Shown here one piece after another: positions 9,085-18,707 of a stretch of DNA of 64,000 bases. Positions within the stretch are counted from its first letter, which is position 1; every line of letters starts with the position of its first letter. The stretch comes from Roseobacter sp. GTDB taxonomy: Bacteria > Pseudomonadota > Alphaproteobacteria > Rhodobacterales > Rhodobacteraceae. The position numbers and the translations under genes are program-made. The notes beneath the pieces were generated by a model. It ran no database searches and was not told where the DNA came from. It worked only from the letters and a program-made list of their open reading frames with translations. Location: positions 186,001 through 250,000 of the forward strand of contig JADFAE010000004.1 of assembly GCA_015665415.1 (NCBI GenBank), given 5' to 3'.

Positions 9085-10245
9085 GTGTCACGCTTCGACA
9101 GATATGTCCTGTCGCAATATCTGCTGTTCTTCGGCTTCTTTGCGCTCATTCTTGTTGCTGTCTTCTGGGTCAACCGGGCGGTTGTGCTGTTCGATCGGCT
9201 GATCGGTGACGGGCAATCGGCGGTGGTGTTTCTGGAATTCACCGCTTTGGCCCTGCCCAACCTGATCCGCATGGTGTTGCCTGTGGCCGCCTTTGCCTCG
9301 GCTGTTTGGGTGACCAACCGCTTGCAAAGCGAAAGCGAGCTGACCGTTTTGCGCGCCACCGGCACTAGCCCCTGGCAAATGGCCCGCCCAGCCCTAGCCT
9401 TTGGCCTAGTCACCGCTGTGATGATGTCGGCACTGACACATTTCTTGCTGCCAAGCTCGATCAACCAGCTGGCGTTGCGGGAAAGCGAAGTGTCGCGCAA
9501 TGTTACCGCCAAGCTTCTGACCGAGGGAAATTTCCTGCACCCGGCAAAAGGCGTGACCTTTTACATCCGTCAGATCGACACCGACGGCACGCTGAATGAT
9601 GTATTCCTGTCGGACCGGCGCGACCCCAACCAAAGCATCACCTATACGGGCACCCGTGCCTTTCTGGTGCGCGACGAAGGCAAGACCCATCTGATCATGG
9701 TGAATGGTATGGCGCAGCGGCTAGAGACCGCGAGCCAGAGGCTGTCGACCACAAATTTCTCTGATTTCTCCTATGACATCAGTTCATTGGCGAACAAATC
9801 CAGTGCTGGCGGCCGAAACATCCGTGCCATCTCGAGCAAGGAACTCCTGCTGGAGCGCAATCAGATCTCGCAGACCGAAGGCTATTCCATGGGAGCCCTG
9901 GCGGAGGAGTTTCATCTGCGTTTTGCGCGGGCCTTGATCTGCGTGGCGGTGGCGCTTATCGGGTTTTCCGCTCTGATGCTTGGCAGCTATTCCCGCTTTG
10001 GTGTCTGGCGCCAGGCGCTGCTGGCCTTTCTGCTGCTGATCCTGGTCGAAGGCCTGCGTGGCGTGGTCTCTGAGCCGGTGTTGAAAAACCCCGAGCTTTG
10101 GCCATTGATCTATCTGCCTGCCTTGACCGGTCTAGCAATCGCGCTTGGTTTTTTGCACCTGGCTGCCCGTCCACCCGCCCCGCGTCGCCGCGCCACCGGC
10201 GACCGCGTGACCTATAGTCCCGACAATCAAGAGGCCGGATCATGA
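9085..10245 (+). CDS. lptF: LPS export ABC transporter permease LptF
   Basis: Inner-membrane permease that with LptG and the LptB ATPase extracts lipopolysaccharide and drives it along the Lpt bridge. The 386-residue protein has an N-terminal RFDRYVLSQYLLFFGFFAL stretch typical of the YjgP/YjgQ family, three hydrophobic helices, a large periplasmic domain (about 125-290) and three C-terminal helices. I choose the GTG at 9085, which has GGGGGA just upstream and gives the usual N-terminus; upstream in-frame codons do not resemble the family. Its stop overlaps lptG by four bases. lptB and lptAC are not in the window. Confidence 0.94.
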   Translation: MSRFDRYVLSQYLLFFGFFALILVAVFWVNRAVVLFDRLIGDGQSAVVFLEFTALALPNLIRMVLPVAAFASAVWVTNRLQSESELTVLRATGTSPWQMARPALAFGLVTAVMMSALTHFLLPSSINQLALRESEVSRNVTAKLLTEGNFLHPAKGVTFYIRQIDTDGTLNDVFLSDRRDPNQSITYTGTRAFLVRDEGKTHLIMVNGMAQRLETASQRLSTTNFSDFSYDISSLANKSSAGGRNIRAISSKELLLERNQISQTEGYSMGALAEEFHLRFARALICVAVALIGFSALMLGSYSRFGVWRQALLAFLLLILVEGLRGVVSEPVLKNPELWPLIYLPALTGLAIALGFLHLAARPPAPRRRATGDRVTYSPDNQEAGS

Positions 10246-11345
10246 AACTGGACCTCTACTACGCGCGCCGGTTTCTGCAGTGGTTCGCCATCATCTGCGG
10301 CGTGTTGATGACTCTGGTCATTCTGATCGACCTCAACGAACAGATCCGCCGCTTTGACGATCTGGATCTGGGCGCAGGCAAAATCATCGGGCTGACCCTT
10401 CTCAATGCCCCTGCCGCGCTGAGCGAGTTTCTCCCGCTGATCATGATTCTCACCACCATCGTGCTCTTTGTCGGTCTGGCCCGCAGCAGCGAGCTGGTGG
10501 TGACACGGGCGATTGGCCGCTCCGGTATTCGTGCCCTTGCCGCCCCGGTCCTGATGGCCGGGCTGTTGGGCGTGCTGGCCGTGAGCACCCTCAACCCGAT
10601 CGTCGCCGCCACAACAAATCGCTACAAGACCCTTGCCGATACCTATCGCACCGGCGGCCCCTCCGCGCTGTCCCTGTCCGGCGAGGGTCTGTGGCTGCGC
10701 CAAGGCAGCCCGCAGGGACAATCGGTCATACACGCCACCTCCTATGGCGGCGGACGGGAGGACATCATCCTCTATGGGGTGACCATTCTGACCTATGCCC
10801 CCGGTGGCGGCCCAATCCGACGGATCAATGCGGCCTCAGCGCAGTTGGACGGTGCGGAATGGGTGCTGCATCAGGCCAAGGCCTGGCATCTGACCGCCGG
10901 ACTGAACCCCGAAAGATCCGCTGTCACCCATGACGAATTGCGGCTGCCGACCACCCTGACCCAGGACCGGGTACGTGACCGGTTGGGGACGGCCGACGGG
11001 ATATCGGTTTACGATCTGCCAACTACCATTCAGGACCTGGCCCAGGCCGGGTTTTCCACCAAGCGGTATCAGGTCTGGTATCAGGTCGAATTGGCCCGTC
11101 CGCTGTTCCTGATTGCCATGGTATTGGTTGGTGCCGCCTTTACCATGCGCCACACCCGCTTTGGCGGCACCGGCCTGGCCGTGTTGATGGCGGTATTGCT
11201 GGGCTTTGGCCTGTTCTTTATTCGAAACTTTGCGCAGATTTTGGGGGAGAACGGCCAGATACCGGTCGCGCTTGCGGCCTGGGCGCCGCCGATTGCCTCT
11301 ATTCTGCTGACGATGGGACTACTTTTACATGCTGAGGACGGATAA
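10242..11345 (+). CDS. lptG: LPS export ABC transporter permease LptG
   Basis: Partner permease of LptF in the LptB2FG complex. The 367 residues show the same layout: helices at about 12-34, 50-75 and 95-120, a periplasmic beta-rich domain, then helices after residue 280. The N-terminal MKLDLYYARRFLQWF resembles other LptG proteins. The ATGA overlap with lptF and a one-base gap to lptD point to one transcript and translational coupling, consistent with building LPS export components together. Confidence 0.94.
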   Translation: MKLDLYYARRFLQWFAIICGVLMTLVILIDLNEQIRRFDDLDLGAGKIIGLTLLNAPAALSEFLPLIMILTTIVLFVGLARSSELVVTRAIGRSGIRALAAPVLMAGLLGVLAVSTLNPIVAATTNRYKTLADTYRTGGPSALSLSGEGLWLRQGSPQGQSVIHATSYGGGREDIILYGVTILTYAPGGGPIRRINAASAQLDGAEWVLHQAKAWHLTAGLNPERSAVTHDELRLPTTLTQDRVRDRLGTADGISVYDLPTTIQDLAQAGFSTKRYQVWYQVELARPLFLIAMVLVGAAFTMRHTRFGGTGLAVLMAVLLGFGLFFIRNFAQILGENGQIPVALAAWAPPIASILLTMGLLLHAEDG

Positions 11346-11346
11346 T

Positions 11347-13509
11347 ATGCGCCGCGCCCTGATGCTTTCGGTGGTACTGCCCTGGCTGGCAGTGGTCGAT
11401 CTGGCCGCTGCACAGGAGCTGCCTCCGACGCCTGCACCGGCTCAGCCGGCGGTCTTGGTCGCCGATCAGATGTTTATCACCCCCGACCGCCGCCTGATAG
11501 CCGAAGGAAATGTCGAAGCCTTCCAGGGCGATGTCCGGCTCATGGCGCAGAAAATCACTTTTGATCGCAGCACCGGGACGCTGCAGGTCGAGGGGCCCAT
11601 TCGCATCGACCAGGGCGGAGAAATCACCATCCTGGCCAATGCCGCCGAAATGGATCGAACCCTACATGACGGGTTGCTCACCGGGGCCCGCATGGTGTTC
11701 AAGCAGCAGTTGCAACTGGCCTCCTTGCAAATGACCCGGGTTGGCGGCCGCTACACCCAGCTCTACAAAACCGCTGTTACCTCCTGCCAGGTCTGTGACG
11801 ACGGCACGCCGCCACTGTGGCAGATCCGCGCCGAACGTGTCATTCACGATCAGCTGGAAAAGCAGCTCTATTTTGAAAATGCGCAGCTTCGTGTTCTCGA
11901 TGTCCCGGTCTTCTACTTTCCGGCCATTCGCTTGCCAGACCCGACCCTGAATCGAACCAGTGGTTTTCTGGTGCCCTCGACCCGCACCACCTCCAACCTG
12001 GGAACCGGGGTCAAAGTGCCCTATTTCTTCACGCTTGGAGACAGTCGCGACCTGACACTCGCCCCCTATATCTCGGGCAGCACCCGCACCCTGGATGCAC
12101 GCTATCGTCAGGCCTTCCGCCGCGGCGACATCCTGCTCAATGGGGCCTATACCCGCGATGACCTGCAGTCAGGTGAGGATCGAGGCTATCTGTTTGCAGA
12201 AGGTCTGTTCGACCTGGGCCGGGATTTCCAATTGGAGTTCGACATCAAGACGGTGTCGGACGATGCCTATATAGCCGATTACAGCCTGCCGGACCTGGAT
12301 CGCCTGCGCTCTGAGGTCTCTGTCACAAAGGCCTCGCGCGACAGCCTGTTGCGCGCTGCCCTGACCAGATTCAAAACCCTGCGCGACAGTGAACAACAGG
12401 ATCTGATCCCCTCCAGCATCGGCGAAGTCTACTTTCAGAAACGGTATTTTCCGACCCGCATCGGGGGAGAAAGCAGGCTGACACTGCAGGCCCATGGTCA
12501 CAACCGAACCTCTAATCTGGAAGGCACCCTAACAGATGCAAATGGCCGGGATCAGGGTCGCCTCACGGCTGATTTCGACTGGCGGCGCGACTGGCGTATG
12601 GCCAATGGGATCGAAGTCAAATGGGCAATTGGCGCCGCGGTTGACTCTTTCACCACTTTTGACGATTCCTACTATCCAGAGCACAGTTCCCGCCTGACTC
12701 CCCGGTCCGCGCTGACCCTGCGTCTGCCGATGTCAAAGATCGATGGCAGCGGGGCCAGACAGTTTTTTGAGCCAATTGCACAACTGGGCTGGAGCAACGT
12801 GATTGGAGATGAGGCCGCCCAGGACGAGAGCAATTTTGTCGAGTTCGATCAAGGAAACCTGCTATCGCTGTCTCGGTTTCCTGCATCAGATGCCCGCGAA
12901 GACGGGCTGAGCCTGGCCTATGGGTTCAACTGGGCCCGCTATGCCAAAAGCGGCTGGCAGGCCTATGCCACATTGGGTCAGGTCCTGCACCGCAATGCCG
13001 ACAGCCGATTTACCAAAAGCTCTGGTCTGGGTGGCACCTCGTCGGATCTGTTGTTGGCAGGCCAATTGAAATTCAACGACAGCATAGCACTCACGGCGCG
13101 CGGATTGCTCAACGATTCTCTTAACTTCTCCAAGGCTGAAGTGCGTGGCGACTGGTACCGCGATGATGTCGCGGTTTCCGGCAGCTACCTCTGGCTGGGC
13201 ACCGACCCCGATGAGAACCGTAGCGAAGAGACCTCAGAGATCTGGTTTGACGGCTCCTACAGCCTCTCTGCCAGCTGGAAGGCCAGCGCCAACCTGCGCT
13301 ACGATATTTCCGATGCCCGTGCCACCCGCGCGGGACTTGGCTTTGCCTACAGCAACGAATGCGTGACGGTCGACCTTTCGGTAAACCGTCGCTATACCTC
13401 AACAACAAGTGTCGACCCTTCGACGGATTTTGGCTTTTCCATTTCTCTGAACGGGTTCTCAGTCAACAACGGCAGCAAACAGTACAGGCGATCATGCAGC
13501 AAATCTTGA
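11347..13509 (+). CDS. lptD: LPS-assembly outer membrane protein LptD
   Basis: The outer-membrane beta-barrel that inserts LPS into the outer leaflet. The 720-residue precursor starts with a signal peptide (about 1-22, cut after AAA) followed by an OstA-type beta-jellyroll domain (about 35-150) and a long C-terminal barrel. A CxxC pair near residue 144 (SCQVCDDG) and two further cysteines at the C-terminus could form the disulfides known in LptD. The ATG at 11347 lies right after the lptG stop with GAGGA upstream; an ATG at 11329 is also in frame. Overlaps surA by 16 bases. Confidence 0.94.
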   Translation: MRRALMLSVVLPWLAVVDLAAAQELPPTPAPAQPAVLVADQMFITPDRRLIAEGNVEAFQGDVRLMAQKITFDRSTGTLQVEGPIRIDQGGEITILANAAEMDRTLHDGLLTGARMVFKQQLQLASLQMTRVGGRYTQLYKTAVTSCQVCDDGTPPLWQIRAERVIHDQLEKQLYFENAQLRVLDVPVFYFPAIRLPDPTLNRTSGFLVPSTRTTSNLGTGVKVPYFFTLGDSRDLTLAPYISGSTRTLDARYRQAFRRGDILLNGAYTRDDLQSGEDRGYLFAEGLFDLGRDFQLEFDIKTVSDDAYIADYSLPDLDRLRSEVSVTKASRDSLLRAALTRFKTLRDSEQQDLIPSSIGEVYFQKRYFPTRIGGESRLTLQAHGHNRTSNLEGTLTDANGRDQGRLTADFDWRRDWRMANGIEVKWAIGAAVDSFTTFDDSYYPEHSSRLTPRSALTLRLPMSKIDGSGARQFFEPIAQLGWSNVIGDEAAQDESNFVEFDQGNLLSLSRFPASDAREDGLSLAYGFNWARYAKSGWQAYATLGQVLHRNADSRFTKSSGLGGTSSDLLLAGQLKFNDSIALTARGLLNDSLNFSKAEVRGDWYRDDVAVSGSYLWLGTDPDENRSEETSEIWFDGSYSLSASWKASANLRYDISDARATRAGLGFAYSNECVTVDLSVNRRYTSTTSVDPSTDFGFSISLNGFSVNNGSKQYRRSCSKS

Positions 13510-14753
13510 CCCAAGCCTTCTCCGTTTCCCTGATCCGGAGATTTTCCAGAACGGCCGCCGCCGCGACCGTCGCCTTTGCCCTGACCACGGCGGCAACGCC
13601 GCTGGCGGCCCAAGGATTGTTCTCCCCGGCCGTAACCGTCGATGGTGCGGTCATCACCAATTATGAACTACAGCAGCGCGCCCTTTTCATGGGCATCCTG
13701 CGCACGCCGGGCAACCCGGAGATCGAGGCCCGCAAGGAGCTGATCAATGATCGCCTCAAGCTGGCGGTTCTGGAAGAGGTCGGCATCACCATCAGCGACG
13801 AAGATATTGTCGCAGGCATGACAGAGCTGGCCGGGCGCGCCAACCTGTCGCTCAATGAATTCCTGACTGTCCTCAAGCAGAACGGTGTCGACCAGGAAAC
13901 CCTGCGCGATTTCACCCGTGTTGGCCTCGGCTGGCGTGACTATGTCGGCGGCCGTTTTCTGGCGCGGGCCCGCCCAACCGAAGCGGAAATTGATAGGGCC
14001 ATGGGACAGGCCGGGTCCGGCGGAGTGCAGGTCCTGCTCTCGGAACTCATCGTTCCGCTCAACGCGCAAAATGCGGCTCAGGTCGAAGACCTGACCAAGC
14101 AGGTCGCGCAGCTGCGCAGCTTTGACGCCTTTTCCTCTGCTGCGACCCAATATTCCGCCGCCGACAGCCGCAACAATGGCGGACGCCTGCCCTGGATGAA
14201 CCTCACCAAGCTGCCACCACAATTGCAAGGCGTCGTTTTGGCGCTCAAGCCCGGTGAAGTGACCGAACCGCTGCCCTTGCAGGGGGCCGTGGCCCTGTTC
14301 CAGATGCGCGATCTGCGCGAAGTCACCGGCAGCTCTCTGAAAATCGCAGCCATTGAATATGCGAGTTACTTCATCCCCGGTGGGCGCAGCCCCGAAGCGC
14401 TGGCCCAGGGGCGCAAGATCGCCGACTCGCTGGATAGCTGTGATGATCTTTACGGGCTGGCAAAAGACCAGGACGCTTCGCTTCTGGATCGCAAAACTTT
14501 GCAGCCATCAGAAATCCCCAAGGACATCGCCATTGAACTGGCTAAATTGGACCCCAATGAGATCTCGCTCACCCTTACCCGCAATCAGGATCAGACTCTG
14601 ATGCTGCTGATGCTGTGTGGCCGCACCGCAGAGCTGGGCGAAGGGGAAAGCCGTGAAACCGTGGCCAATGCGCTGACCCAACAGCGTGTTCAATCTCTGG
14701 AGAGCAGCTTTCTGCAGCAATTGCGGGCAGATGCGCTGATCGTGGAAAAATGA
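13494..14753 (+). CDS. surA: Periplasmic peptidyl-prolyl isomerase/chaperone SurA-like
   Basis: A periplasmic chaperone for outer-membrane proteins, with LptD as a well-known client in E. coli. The 419-residue precursor has a long signal peptide ending near AAQG (about residue 40), an N-terminal SurA domain (VNGxxI-like VDGAVITNYELQQR) and one parvulin-type domain at about 170-280. SurA of E. coli has two parvulin domains; this one appears to have one recognisable copy. The start at 13494 lies inside the 3' end of lptD and gives a clean signal sequence. The stop overlaps pdxA (ATGA). Confidence 0.9.
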   Translation: MQQILTQAFSVSLIRRFSRTAAAATVAFALTTAATPLAAQGLFSPAVTVDGAVITNYELQQRALFMGILRTPGNPEIEARKELINDRLKLAVLEEVGITISDEDIVAGMTELAGRANLSLNEFLTVLKQNGVDQETLRDFTRVGLGWRDYVGGRFLARARPTEAEIDRAMGQAGSGGVQVLLSELIVPLNAQNAAQVEDLTKQVAQLRSFDAFSSAATQYSAADSRNNGGRLPWMNLTKLPPQLQGVVLALKPGEVTEPLPLQGAVALFQMRDLREVTGSSLKIAAIEYASYFIPGGRSPEALAQGRKIADSLDSCDDLYGLAKDQDASLLDRKTLQPSEIPKDIAIELAKLDPNEISLTLTRNQDQTLMLLMLCGRTAELGEGESRETVANALTQQRVQSLESSFLQQLRADALIVEK

Positions 14754-15736
14754 GCCAGCCCCTGCGGCCCATCGCCCTGAGCTGTGGCGAACCCGCTGGG
14801 ATTGGTCCCGAGATTGCCGCCAAGGCCTGGCAGCTGTTGAAAGACAGCTGCCCGTTTCTTTGGATCGGTGATCCGCGGCACCTGCCCGCGCAGACGCCAA
14901 TTGCATTGATCAAAGAGCCGGGCGCCGCGCTGGCGTCATGCGCCACAGCATTGCCGGTTTTGCCGCTGAGTTTTGCAGGCAATACGGCAAAGGGCACGGC
15001 TGATCCTGCCAATGCCCCGGGTGTTGTGCAGGCCATCGAGCGCGGCGTGGAGCTGGTGCAATCCGGCGAGGCCGCGGCCATCTGTACTGCTCCGATCCAC
15101 AAGAAGGCGCTGATCGACGGGGCTCAGTTTGCCTTTCCCGGCCATACCGAGTTCCTGGCCCATCTGGCTGGCCGCTCTCAGGTGGTGATGATGCTGGCCA
15201 GTCCGGCGCTGCGGGTGGTGCCTGCCACCATTCACATCGCGCTGGCAGAGGTGCCGCGCGCCTTGACGCCGGCACTGCTGCGCAAAGTCATCGCGATCAC
15301 CGCGCGCGGGCTGCAACAGCAATTTGGCATTGCGCATCCTCGTATTGCCGTCGCAGGGCTCAACCCCCATGCCGGCGAAGGCGGGGCCATGGGCACCGAA
15401 GAGCTGGGCTGGATCAATGATCTGCTCGCCGAAATGCAATCCACATCCTATTCCCTGACCGGGCCGCACCCGGCGGACACCCTGTTTCATGCCGCTGCCC
15501 GTGCGCGCTATGACGCCGCGATCTGCATGTATCACGATCAGGCCCTGATCCCGATCAAGACGCTGGATTTCGACCGGGGCGTCAACGTGACCCTGGGGTT
15601 GCCCTTTATCCGCACCTCGCCGGATCATGGCACTGCTTTTGACATTGCGGGCACCGATCAGGCCAACCCATCAAGCCTGATTGAGGCCCTGAAGCTGGCG
15701 CAGGACATGGCGCGACGCTCCGCGCGCGCCTCTTGA
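14750..15736 (+). CDS. pdxA: 4-hydroxythreonine-4-phosphate dehydrogenase
   Basis: Oxidises 4-phosphohydroxy-L-threonine in pyridoxal phosphate synthesis (DXP-dependent pathway). The 328-residue protein begins with the family's SCGEPAGIGPEIAAKA, contains the metal-site histidine context FPGHTEFLAHL, AGLNPHAGEGGAMGTEE, and the late YHDQALIPIK and RTSPDHGTAFDIAG motifs. The ATG overlaps the surA stop by four bases. The surA-pdxA-rsmA order is an old proteobacterial arrangement and is kept here. Confidence 0.95.
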   Translation: MSQPLRPIALSCGEPAGIGPEIAAKAWQLLKDSCPFLWIGDPRHLPAQTPIALIKEPGAALASCATALPVLPLSFAGNTAKGTADPANAPGVVQAIERGVELVQSGEAAAICTAPIHKKALIDGAQFAFPGHTEFLAHLAGRSQVVMMLASPALRVVPATIHIALAEVPRALTPALLRKVIAITARGLQQQFGIAHPRIAVAGLNPHAGEGGAMGTEELGWINDLLAEMQSTSYSLTGPHPADTLFHAAARARYDAAICMYHDQALIPIKTLDFDRGVNVTLGLPFIRTSPDHGTAFDIAGTDQANPSSLIEALKLAQDMARRSARAS

Positions 15737-15819
15737 CCCTGTGCCATGGACTGCCTATCCCGGCTGCACCCTTTCTTTGACTGGCGCCCCATATGGTCGC
15801 GCGCCGCAGGACAACACAC

Positions 15820-16665
15820 ATGAGCGCCATCGACAGCCTGCCCCCTCTGCGTGAGGTCATCGACACTCACCAGCTTTTGGCCCGCAAATCCCTGGGGCAG
15901 AACTTTCTTCTCGACCTGAACCTCACCGCCAAGATCGCCCGCCAGGCCGGGGATCTGTCGGAATGCGACGTGCTCGAGATTGGCCCGGGCCCGGGTGGCC
16001 TCACCCGTGGTCTGTTGGCCGAGGGCGCGCGCCGGGTTCTTGCGGTGGAAAAGGACAGCCGCTGCATGCCCGCCCTTGCCGAAATCGCAGAGGCCTATCC
16101 GGGGCGGCTGGAACTGATCAATGGCGACGCTCTGGAAGTGGATCCTCTGGCGCATCTGACCCCGCCAGTGCGGATCGCCGCCAATCTGCCCTACAACGTC
16201 GGCACCGAACTTTTGGTACGTTGGCTCACCCCCAAGCAATGGCCGCCCTTCTGGCAGAGCTTGACGCTGATGTTTCAGCGTGAAGTGGCCGAGCGCATCG
16301 TTGCCACCCCGGGCAGCAAGGCCTATGGCCGCCTGGCCCTGCTGGCCCAATGGCGCGCAGACGCCCGCATTGTTCTGTCCCTGCCGCCAGAGGCTTTCAG
16401 CCCACCGCCAAAGGTCCACAGTGCCGTGGTGCATCTGACGGCGCTGGCCGAACCCCGTTTTCCGGCCGATGCAGCCACCCTGTCGCGGATCATCGCCGCC
16501 GCGTTCAACCAGCGCCGCAAGATGCTGCGCGCCAGCCTGAAAAGTGTCTCTCCAAACATCCAGGACCACCTGAATGCCGTCGGCATCGCCCCAACCGAGC
16601 GCGCCGAACAGGTCAGCCTGGAAGAATTCTGCGCCTTGGCCCGCAGCATCAAGCCCCTGGACTGA
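15820..16665 (+). CDS. rsmA: 16S rRNA dimethyladenosine transferase RsmA
   Basis: Methylates two adjacent adenosines in helix 45 of 16S rRNA using SAM (KsgA/Dim1 family). The 281-residue protein shows [10 protein letters not shown] near residue 24, the SAM-binding GPGPGG at 55-60 and the catalytic NLPY at 122-125, with a helical C-terminal domain rich in basic residues. The ATG at 15820 has AGGA eight bases upstream; an earlier in-frame ATG has no such site. Last gene of the lptF-rsmA run, followed by a strong terminator. Confidence 0.95.
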   Translation: MSAIDSLPPLREVIDTHQLLARKSLGQNFLLDLNLTAKIARQAGDLSECDVLEIGPGPGGLTRGLLAEGARRVLAVEKDSRCMPALAEIAEAYPGRLELINGDALEVDPLAHLTPPVRIAANLPYNVGTELLVRWLTPKQWPPFWQSLTLMFQREVAERIVATPGSKAYGRLALLAQWRADARIVLSLPPEAFSPPPKVHSAVVHLTALAEPRFPADAATLSRIIAAAFNQRRKMLRASLKSVSPNIQDHLNAVGIAPTERAEQVSLEEFCALARSIKPLD

Positions 16666-16714
16666 CCCCCGGTTTCCTACGCGGCCAGAGCAGGCATTTT
16701 CAACGAAGATCCAC

Positions 16715-16749
16715 AAAAAAAACCGGCGCCAAAGGCAGCCGGTTTTTTT
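16715..16749. terminator. Bidirectional terminator between rsmA and DUF4167 gene
   Basis: AACCGGC and GCCGGTT arms flanked by A8 on the left and T7 on the right form an intrinsic terminator on both strands. It can end rsmA transcription on plus and DUF4167 transcription on minus. Confidence 0.85.
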
Positions 16750-16771
16750 GACTTCGCGTCGCGTGACGGCC

Positions 16772-17617
16772 CTATTCAGCCGCCTCGGGCGCGTCTTCGG
16801 GCTTTGCCTTTGGCTTGGGCTTGGCACGTGCACGCGGTGCCCGTTTGGGCTTGGCGTCCTGAGGGGGCTCTTCGGACCCGGCTGCCTCTGTCCCTGGGGC
16901 TTCGGCAGCCATTGGCGCGTCTGCTTCAGCGGGCGCAGTCGCCTCGGGCTTGGTGGCCGGTTTGCGGCTGCGCGGCTTGCGGGCTGCTGGTTTCTTTGCC
17001 TGAGGCGCAAGCTCATCACCTTTGCTTTCGGGTGTTTCAACCAGGCCACTGTCGTCAGGCGTTCCATTGTCGGCATCGCGCGGATCGATCACCTCTGGCT
17101 GCGGCGCCGAGGCCGGATCCTGAGAGGCTGTCACGGGTGGCTGCGCCTGTTGCGATGGCTGATGCTGGGACGCCTGATGCTGGGATGGCTGATGCTGCGC
17201 CGGTCTCGGTTGCGCCGGTTTGGGCTGGGACGGCTGTTTGCCCCCCTGCGCAGACTGGATTGCCGAGGCTTCACGCTCCTGACGTTCTAGGCGTTCGGCA
17301 CGTTCACGATCGCGCTCTGCCTGGCGTTCCCGGTTCTGCCGTTCCTGATCCTCGCGGCGCGCGTCGATTTCCCGCTGCGCTTCGTTCAGCAGTCGCAGAT
17401 AATGTTCCGCGTGCTGTTGGAAATTTTCGGTAGCAACACGGTCATTGCTCAGTTGAGCATCCCGCGCCAGCTGGTTGTATTTGTCGATAATCTGCTGCGG
17501 CGTACCGCGCACCTTGCCCTCGGGGCCGGAGCTGTCGAAGACGCGATTAACAACATTGACCCCATTGGGGCGGTTCCGGTTCGACTTGGAACGCGAACGT
17601 GATTTTGACGATCTCAT
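16772..17617 (-). CDS. DUF4167 domain protein with disordered basic/acidic tail
   Basis: A 281-residue protein whose N-terminus (SKSRSRSKSNRNR, then VFDSSGPEGKVRGTPQQIIDKYNQLARDA and a helical stretch to about residue 80) matches DUF4167, a family found mainly in alphaproteobacteria. A charged coiled-coil-like segment follows (about 80-115). It then has a low-complexity run with repeated QPSQH/QASQH units and a Lys/Pro/Ala-rich C-terminus. Function is unknown; the basic head and tail suggest nucleic-acid or ribosome contact, which is inference. It lies downstream of prfA-prmC on the same strand, as in relatives. Confidence 0.85.
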   Translation of the reverse strand: MRSSKSRSRSKSNRNRPNGVNVVNRVFDSSGPEGKVRGTPQQIIDKYNQLARDAQLSNDRVATENFQQHAEHYLRLLNEAQREIDARREDQERQNRERQAERDRERAERLERQEREASAIQSAQGGKQPSQPKPAQPRPAQHQPSQHQASQHQPSQQAQPPVTASQDPASAPQPEVIDPRDADNGTPDDSGLVETPESKGDELAPQAKKPAARKPRSRKPATKPEATAPAEADAPMAAEAPGTEAAGSEEPPQDAKPKRAPRARAKPKPKAKPEDAPEAAE

Positions 17618-17700
17618 ATGCCTAACGTCAGCCTTAATTACATGTGTCGTTGATCTAATTCAGCGCGTCATTGCGCCGGATGATCGACTATTTTGGGCTT

Positions 17701-17807
17701 GGTGTCGCTGGGAGGTAGAGAAACCTCACCTTTTGTAGGCGACACTTTGAGTAACCATTTTCCTTGCCTCCAGACAAGGGGGGCGCATCAACTTTCGCCC
17801 CTTTTTC
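17701..17807 (+). ncRNA. Candidate small RNA with three hairpins and a terminator
   Basis: Between two minus-strand genes, the plus strand carries a terminator with nothing coding upstream. Elements in order: stem GTGTCGC (17702-17708) with GCGACAC (17739-17745) enclosing a GAGGT/ACCTC hairpin; a CCTTG/CAAGG hairpin (17762-17779) whose loop contains CCTCC; and a GGGGCG/CGCCCC terminator (17780-17801) with five T. Start is approximate; a TATTTT at 17689-17694 could be a -10 but no good -35 was seen. A CCUCC loop could pair with Shine-Dalgarno sequences. No known RNA family was identified. Confidence 0.45.
17780..17806 (+). terminator. Intrinsic terminator of the candidate sRNA
   Basis: GGGGCG (17780-17785) pairs with CGCCCC (17796-17801) around a ten-base loop and is followed by five T, then CTTT. 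Oriented on the plus strand, where no upstream gene exists. Confidence 0.7.
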
Positions 17808-17843
17808 TTTCAAAATCGGAAATTTTTGCAAATCTGGCGCAGA

Positions 17844-18707
17844 TCAACCGGGGAAATGTGCCAATACCACCCGATCCCGCCCATCCAGGTCCGGCAGCAC
17901 CTGAACATCCAACAGGCCTTGATCGCGCAGCAGGGCAGATACCGCCTGCCCCTGTGTCGGGCCGATCTCCAGACAGAGGCGTCCCCCCGGCAACAGATGC
18001 GTCAGAACACCGGCAGCAATGGCGCGGTAAGCCCCCAAGCCGTCACCGCCGTCCGTCAAGGCCATATCGGGCTCATGCGCGCGCACTTCCGGCGACAGCC
18101 CCTCCATTTCCTCAAGCGCGATATAGGGCGGGTTTGCGGTGATCAGATCAAACTGTCCGGTGACATTGGAAAACCAATTGGACTGCTGGATATCAACCCG
18201 CTCTTCGACCCGGTGCAGCACCGCATTGGCACTGGCCTGCAGGCAGGCCGCCTCGCTCAGGTCGACCCCCAGGCCAGAAGCTTTGGGCACCTCCGCCAGC
18301 AGGGTCACCAGAATGCAGCCCGACCCGACCCCAAGATCCAGCACCCGCTCAAAGGGCTGCGACAGCGCAACCTCGATCAGGGTTTCGGTTTCGGGGCGGG
18401 GGTCCAAGACATCCTTGGACACCTTGAACCGGCGCCCATAGAACTCCCGCTCGCCAATCAGATGCGATACCGGCACCCGGACTGCACGCAGAGAGATCAG
18501 CTGTTCATAGCGTTCCGCCACTTCGGGCTGCAGTTCTTCGGGGGCGATCAGCGTTACCCGGCTGGCCTCGATGCGGGCGGCATGGGCAAGCAGAATACGG
18601 GCATCACGGGCGGGATCGGCAACACCGGCGGCGCGCAGCCGGGCCGCAGCTGCTGCCATCGCCTGCGCAGCGGTGCCGCCAGTATATCCTGCGCCGCCCG
18701 CGCTCAT
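17844..18707 (-). CDS. prmC: Release factor glutamine methyltransferase
   Basis: Methylates the glutamine of the GGQ motif in release factors RF1 and RF2, using SAM. The 287-residue protein has a helical N-terminal domain, the PRPETETL stretch near 103-110, the SAM-binding DLGVGSG at 124-130 and the catalytic NPPY at 192-195. The ATG overlaps the prfA stop (ATGA), so enzyme and substrate are translated from one message. Length and motifs are normal. Confidence 0.95.
   Translation of the reverse strand: MSAGGAGYTGGTAAQAMAAAAARLRAAGVADPARDARILLAHAARIEASRVTLIAPEELQPEVAERYEQLISLRAVRVPVSHLIGEREFYGRRFKVSKDVLDPRPETETLIEVALSQPFERVLDLGVGSGCILVTLLAEVPKASGLGVDLSEAACLQASANAVLHRVEERVDIQQSNWFSNVTGQFDLITANPPYIALEEMEGLSPEVRAHEPDMALTDGGDGLGAYRAIAAGVLTHLLPGGRLCLEIGPTQGQAVSALLRDQGLLDVQVLPDLDGRDRVVLAHFPG

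Noticed and set aside
17622-17770. Ten-codon minus-strand leader peptide (start near 17755) before the DUF4167 gene
   Set aside because: It has a GGAGG upstream, but no run of regulatory codons and no attenuator downstream; the terminator there points to the plus strand.
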